This document shows, piece by piece, positions 4,420 to 5,533 of a DNA stretch of 5,533 bases. The stretch is taken from contig DATBIO010000322.1 of the NCBI GenBank assembly GCA_036556965.1, positions 1 through 5,533 on the forward strand, written 5' to 3'. The notes beneath the pieces are model-generated. The model saw only the letters and a program-made list of their open reading frames with translations. It had not been told where the DNA came from and searched no databases. Source of the DNA: DATBIO01 sp036556965 (GTDB taxonomy: Bacteria; Acidobacteriota; Vicinamibacteria; Fen-336). The position numbers were made by a program, and so were the translations under genes. How positions within the stretch are numbered: the first letter of the stretch is position 1; the number at the start of each line of letters is the position of its first letter.

Positions 4420-4420
4420 G
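4401..4420. terminator. Perfect palindrome holding both convergent stop codons
   Basis: CTCAGCGG (4401-4408) and CCGCTGAG (4413-4420) form an 8-bp stem with the 4-nt loop CGGC. The left arm contains the minus-strand TGA (4402-4404) and the right arm the plus-strand TGA (4417-4419). The hairpin would form in both transcripts exactly at their ends. No T-run follows on either side, so termination efficiency is unknown. Confidence 0.5.
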
Positions 4421-5533
4421 GCGACCAGGGTCAAGGGCACGAAGCGGTCGGGCACGCGCAGGGTGAGCCAGCCCTCGTCCGTCCAGGACCACGCGTCCCG
4501 GGGCAGGGGGCGCCCGTCCAGGGACACGGCGGCGGGCGGGGCCTCCAGGCGGACCCGCAGCTCGAGGTCGCGCGCGGCCGGACGGTAGGGCCCCTCCGCC
4601 GGCCCCACCGTGACCGTGGTCCCGGCGGCCGAGCGGTCCTGGGCGAAGCGCCGCCGCACCGACTGTCCGCGGAGGTGGGCCAGGGTCAGCCCGTCGTCCT
4701 CGTAGTGCCAGGCCTCGGAGCGCGCGGCGGGGTAGACGGCGACGATGAGGGGCTGGCCCTCCATGGCCCCCGTGTGCGGCACCACGGGCTGGCGGAAGAG
4801 GAACGCGCCCTCGCGCACGAAGACGGGCAGCGACTCCAGGGTGACGGGCACCGCGAGGTCGCGGCCGCCCTCGTGGCGGCGGCCGGACTGGAGCTCGTAC
4901 CACGAGCCCGCGGGCAGGTAGACCTGTCGTTCGGTGGCGGCCTCGCGCAGCACGGGCGCCACCAGCAGGTCCTTGCCGAGGAGGAACGCGTCCTCCAGGG
5001 ACCAGGCCCGCGGGTCCTGGGGGAACTCGAGGAAGAGCGGGCGCAGGGCGGGGAGGCCGGTGTCGCTGGCCTCCTTCATCACGTCGTAGAGGTGCGGGAG
5101 CAGCTCGTAGCGCAGCTCGACGGCGCGGCGGTTCACCTCCTCGTGGCGCGGGCCGTACGACCAGGGCTCCTGGTCCGGGGTGCCGAAGGTGGTGTGCGCG
5201 CGCATGAAGGGGAAGAACACCCCCATCTGCAGCCAGCGCGTGAACAGCTCCGCGGTGGCCGTCTCCGCGAAGCCGCCGATGTCGGTGCCCACGAAGGGAA
5301 AGCCGCTCAGGCCCAGGCCGGCCAGCATGCGGATGCTCGAGCGGAGGTGCGACCAGTCGCTCACGTTGTCGCCCGGCCACACCGCGGCCCAGCGCTGGCC
5401 CCCGGCGAAGGTGGCGCGGGTGAGGACGAAGGGCCGCTCGTCCGGCCGCAGCCGCAGCAGGCCCTCGTGGGTGGCCCGCGTCATGAGCATGCCGTAGACG
5501 TTGTGCACGGCGCGGTGGTCGCTGGGCTCCCCC
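4402..5533 (-). CDS. Glycoside hydrolase family 31 (alpha-glucosidase type), C-terminal part
   Basis: The frame is open to the right edge, giving 376 residues of a protein usually 650-850 long. The first residues GEPSDHRAVHNVYGMLM are internal; the GTG near 5506-5508 encodes an internal Val and is not a start. Counting from the edge, the GH31 catalytic acid/base is D55 in WPGDNVSDW (52-60), followed by GFPFVGTDIGGF (77-88) and the substrate-binding R111/H113 in FMRAHT. The C-terminal beta domains include DAFLLGKDLLVAPV (181-194) and VYLPAGSWYEL (204-214). The nucleophile Asp and any signal peptide lie outside the window. The enzyme should release glucose (or another sugar) from alpha-linked oligosaccharides; substrate preference cannot be read from this half. 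Its end overlaps the small plus-strand gene. Confidence 0.95.
   Translation of the reverse strand, partial: GEPSDHRAVHNVYGMLMTRATHEGLLRLRPDERPFVLTRATFAGGQRWAAVWPGDNVSDWSHLRSSIRMLAGLGLSGFPFVGTDIGGFAETATAELFTRWLQMGVFFPFMRAHTTFGTPDQEPWSYGPRHEEVNRRAVELRYELLPHLYDVMKEASDTGLPALRPLFLEFPQDPRAWSLEDAFLLGKDLLVAPVLREAATERQVYLPAGSWYELQSGRRHEGGRDLAVPVTLESLPVFVREGAFLFRQPVVPHTGAMEGQPLIVAVYPAARSEAWHYEDDGLTLAHLRGQSVRRRFAQDRSAAGTTVTVGPAEGPYRPAARDLELRVRLEAPPAAVSLDGRPLPRDAWSWTDEGWLTLRVPDRFVPLTLVASAGRR

Noticed and set aside
4352..5380. Second minus-strand frame within the GH31 gene
   Set aside because: Arg/Pro/Gly-rich shadow; the GH31 catalytic motifs are in the other frame.
5506..5508. GTG as the start of the GH31 gene
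   Set aside because: It encodes an internal Val in a conserved stretch (RAVHNVYGMLM), and the frame with GH31-like sequence continues to the window edge.

Overview
The window is very GC-rich DNA (roughly 70% or more by eye) with tightly packed genes, strong G/C bias at third codon positions and purine-rich ribosome binding sites. This fits a high-GC Gram-negative bacterium of the Myxococcota, Acidobacteriota or similar soil type. The assignment rests on composition and gene style only; no rRNA or other phylogenetic marker is present.

Layout from left to right. (1) Positions 1-41 hold the last codons of a plus-strand gene. (2) Positions 41-249 are non-coding: a 73-bp unit present twice in tandem, each copy carrying a C-rich/G-rich hairpin and a four-tract G-quadruplex motif, then a perfect 13-bp GC hairpin. 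(3) A minus-strand CBS-domain-pair protein with three cysteine pairs (250-687) has a hairpin touching its ribosome binding site. (4) A divergent plus-strand gene (823-1809) encodes a thioredoxin-like protein with one cysteine where a CXXC would be expected. (5) A compact minus-strand operon (4033 down to 1757) encodes a bacterioferritin-like di-iron protein, the folate-binding YgfZ protein, a PduO-type cob(I)alamin adenosyltransferase and a small unknown protein. The first three genes overlap by exactly 4 bases at each junction. (6) A small plus-strand gene of unknown function (4108-4419) diverges from the ferritin gene. (7) A minus-strand GH31 alpha-glucosidase-type gene (4402-5533) is cut by the right edge of the window.

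How they may work together: the central operon links iron handling (ferritin-like), iron-sulfur protein maintenance (YgfZ) and cobalamin cofactor activation. The 4-base overlaps suggest translational coupling. The other genes look like independent units. Two convergent pairs overlap at their 3' ends, by 53 bp at 1757-1809 and by 18 bp at 4402-4419. The second overlap is a perfect palindrome that contains both stop codons.

Most of the window is ordinary housekeeping and metabolic content. The points most worth checking are the tandem G4/hairpin repeat, the hairpins next to the CBS and ferritin start sites, the loss of the haem-ligand position in the ferritin-like protein, the coupled operon with its small fourth gene, and the overlapping gene ends. 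I saw no CRISPR array, insertion sequence, tRNA, rRNA or defence system.
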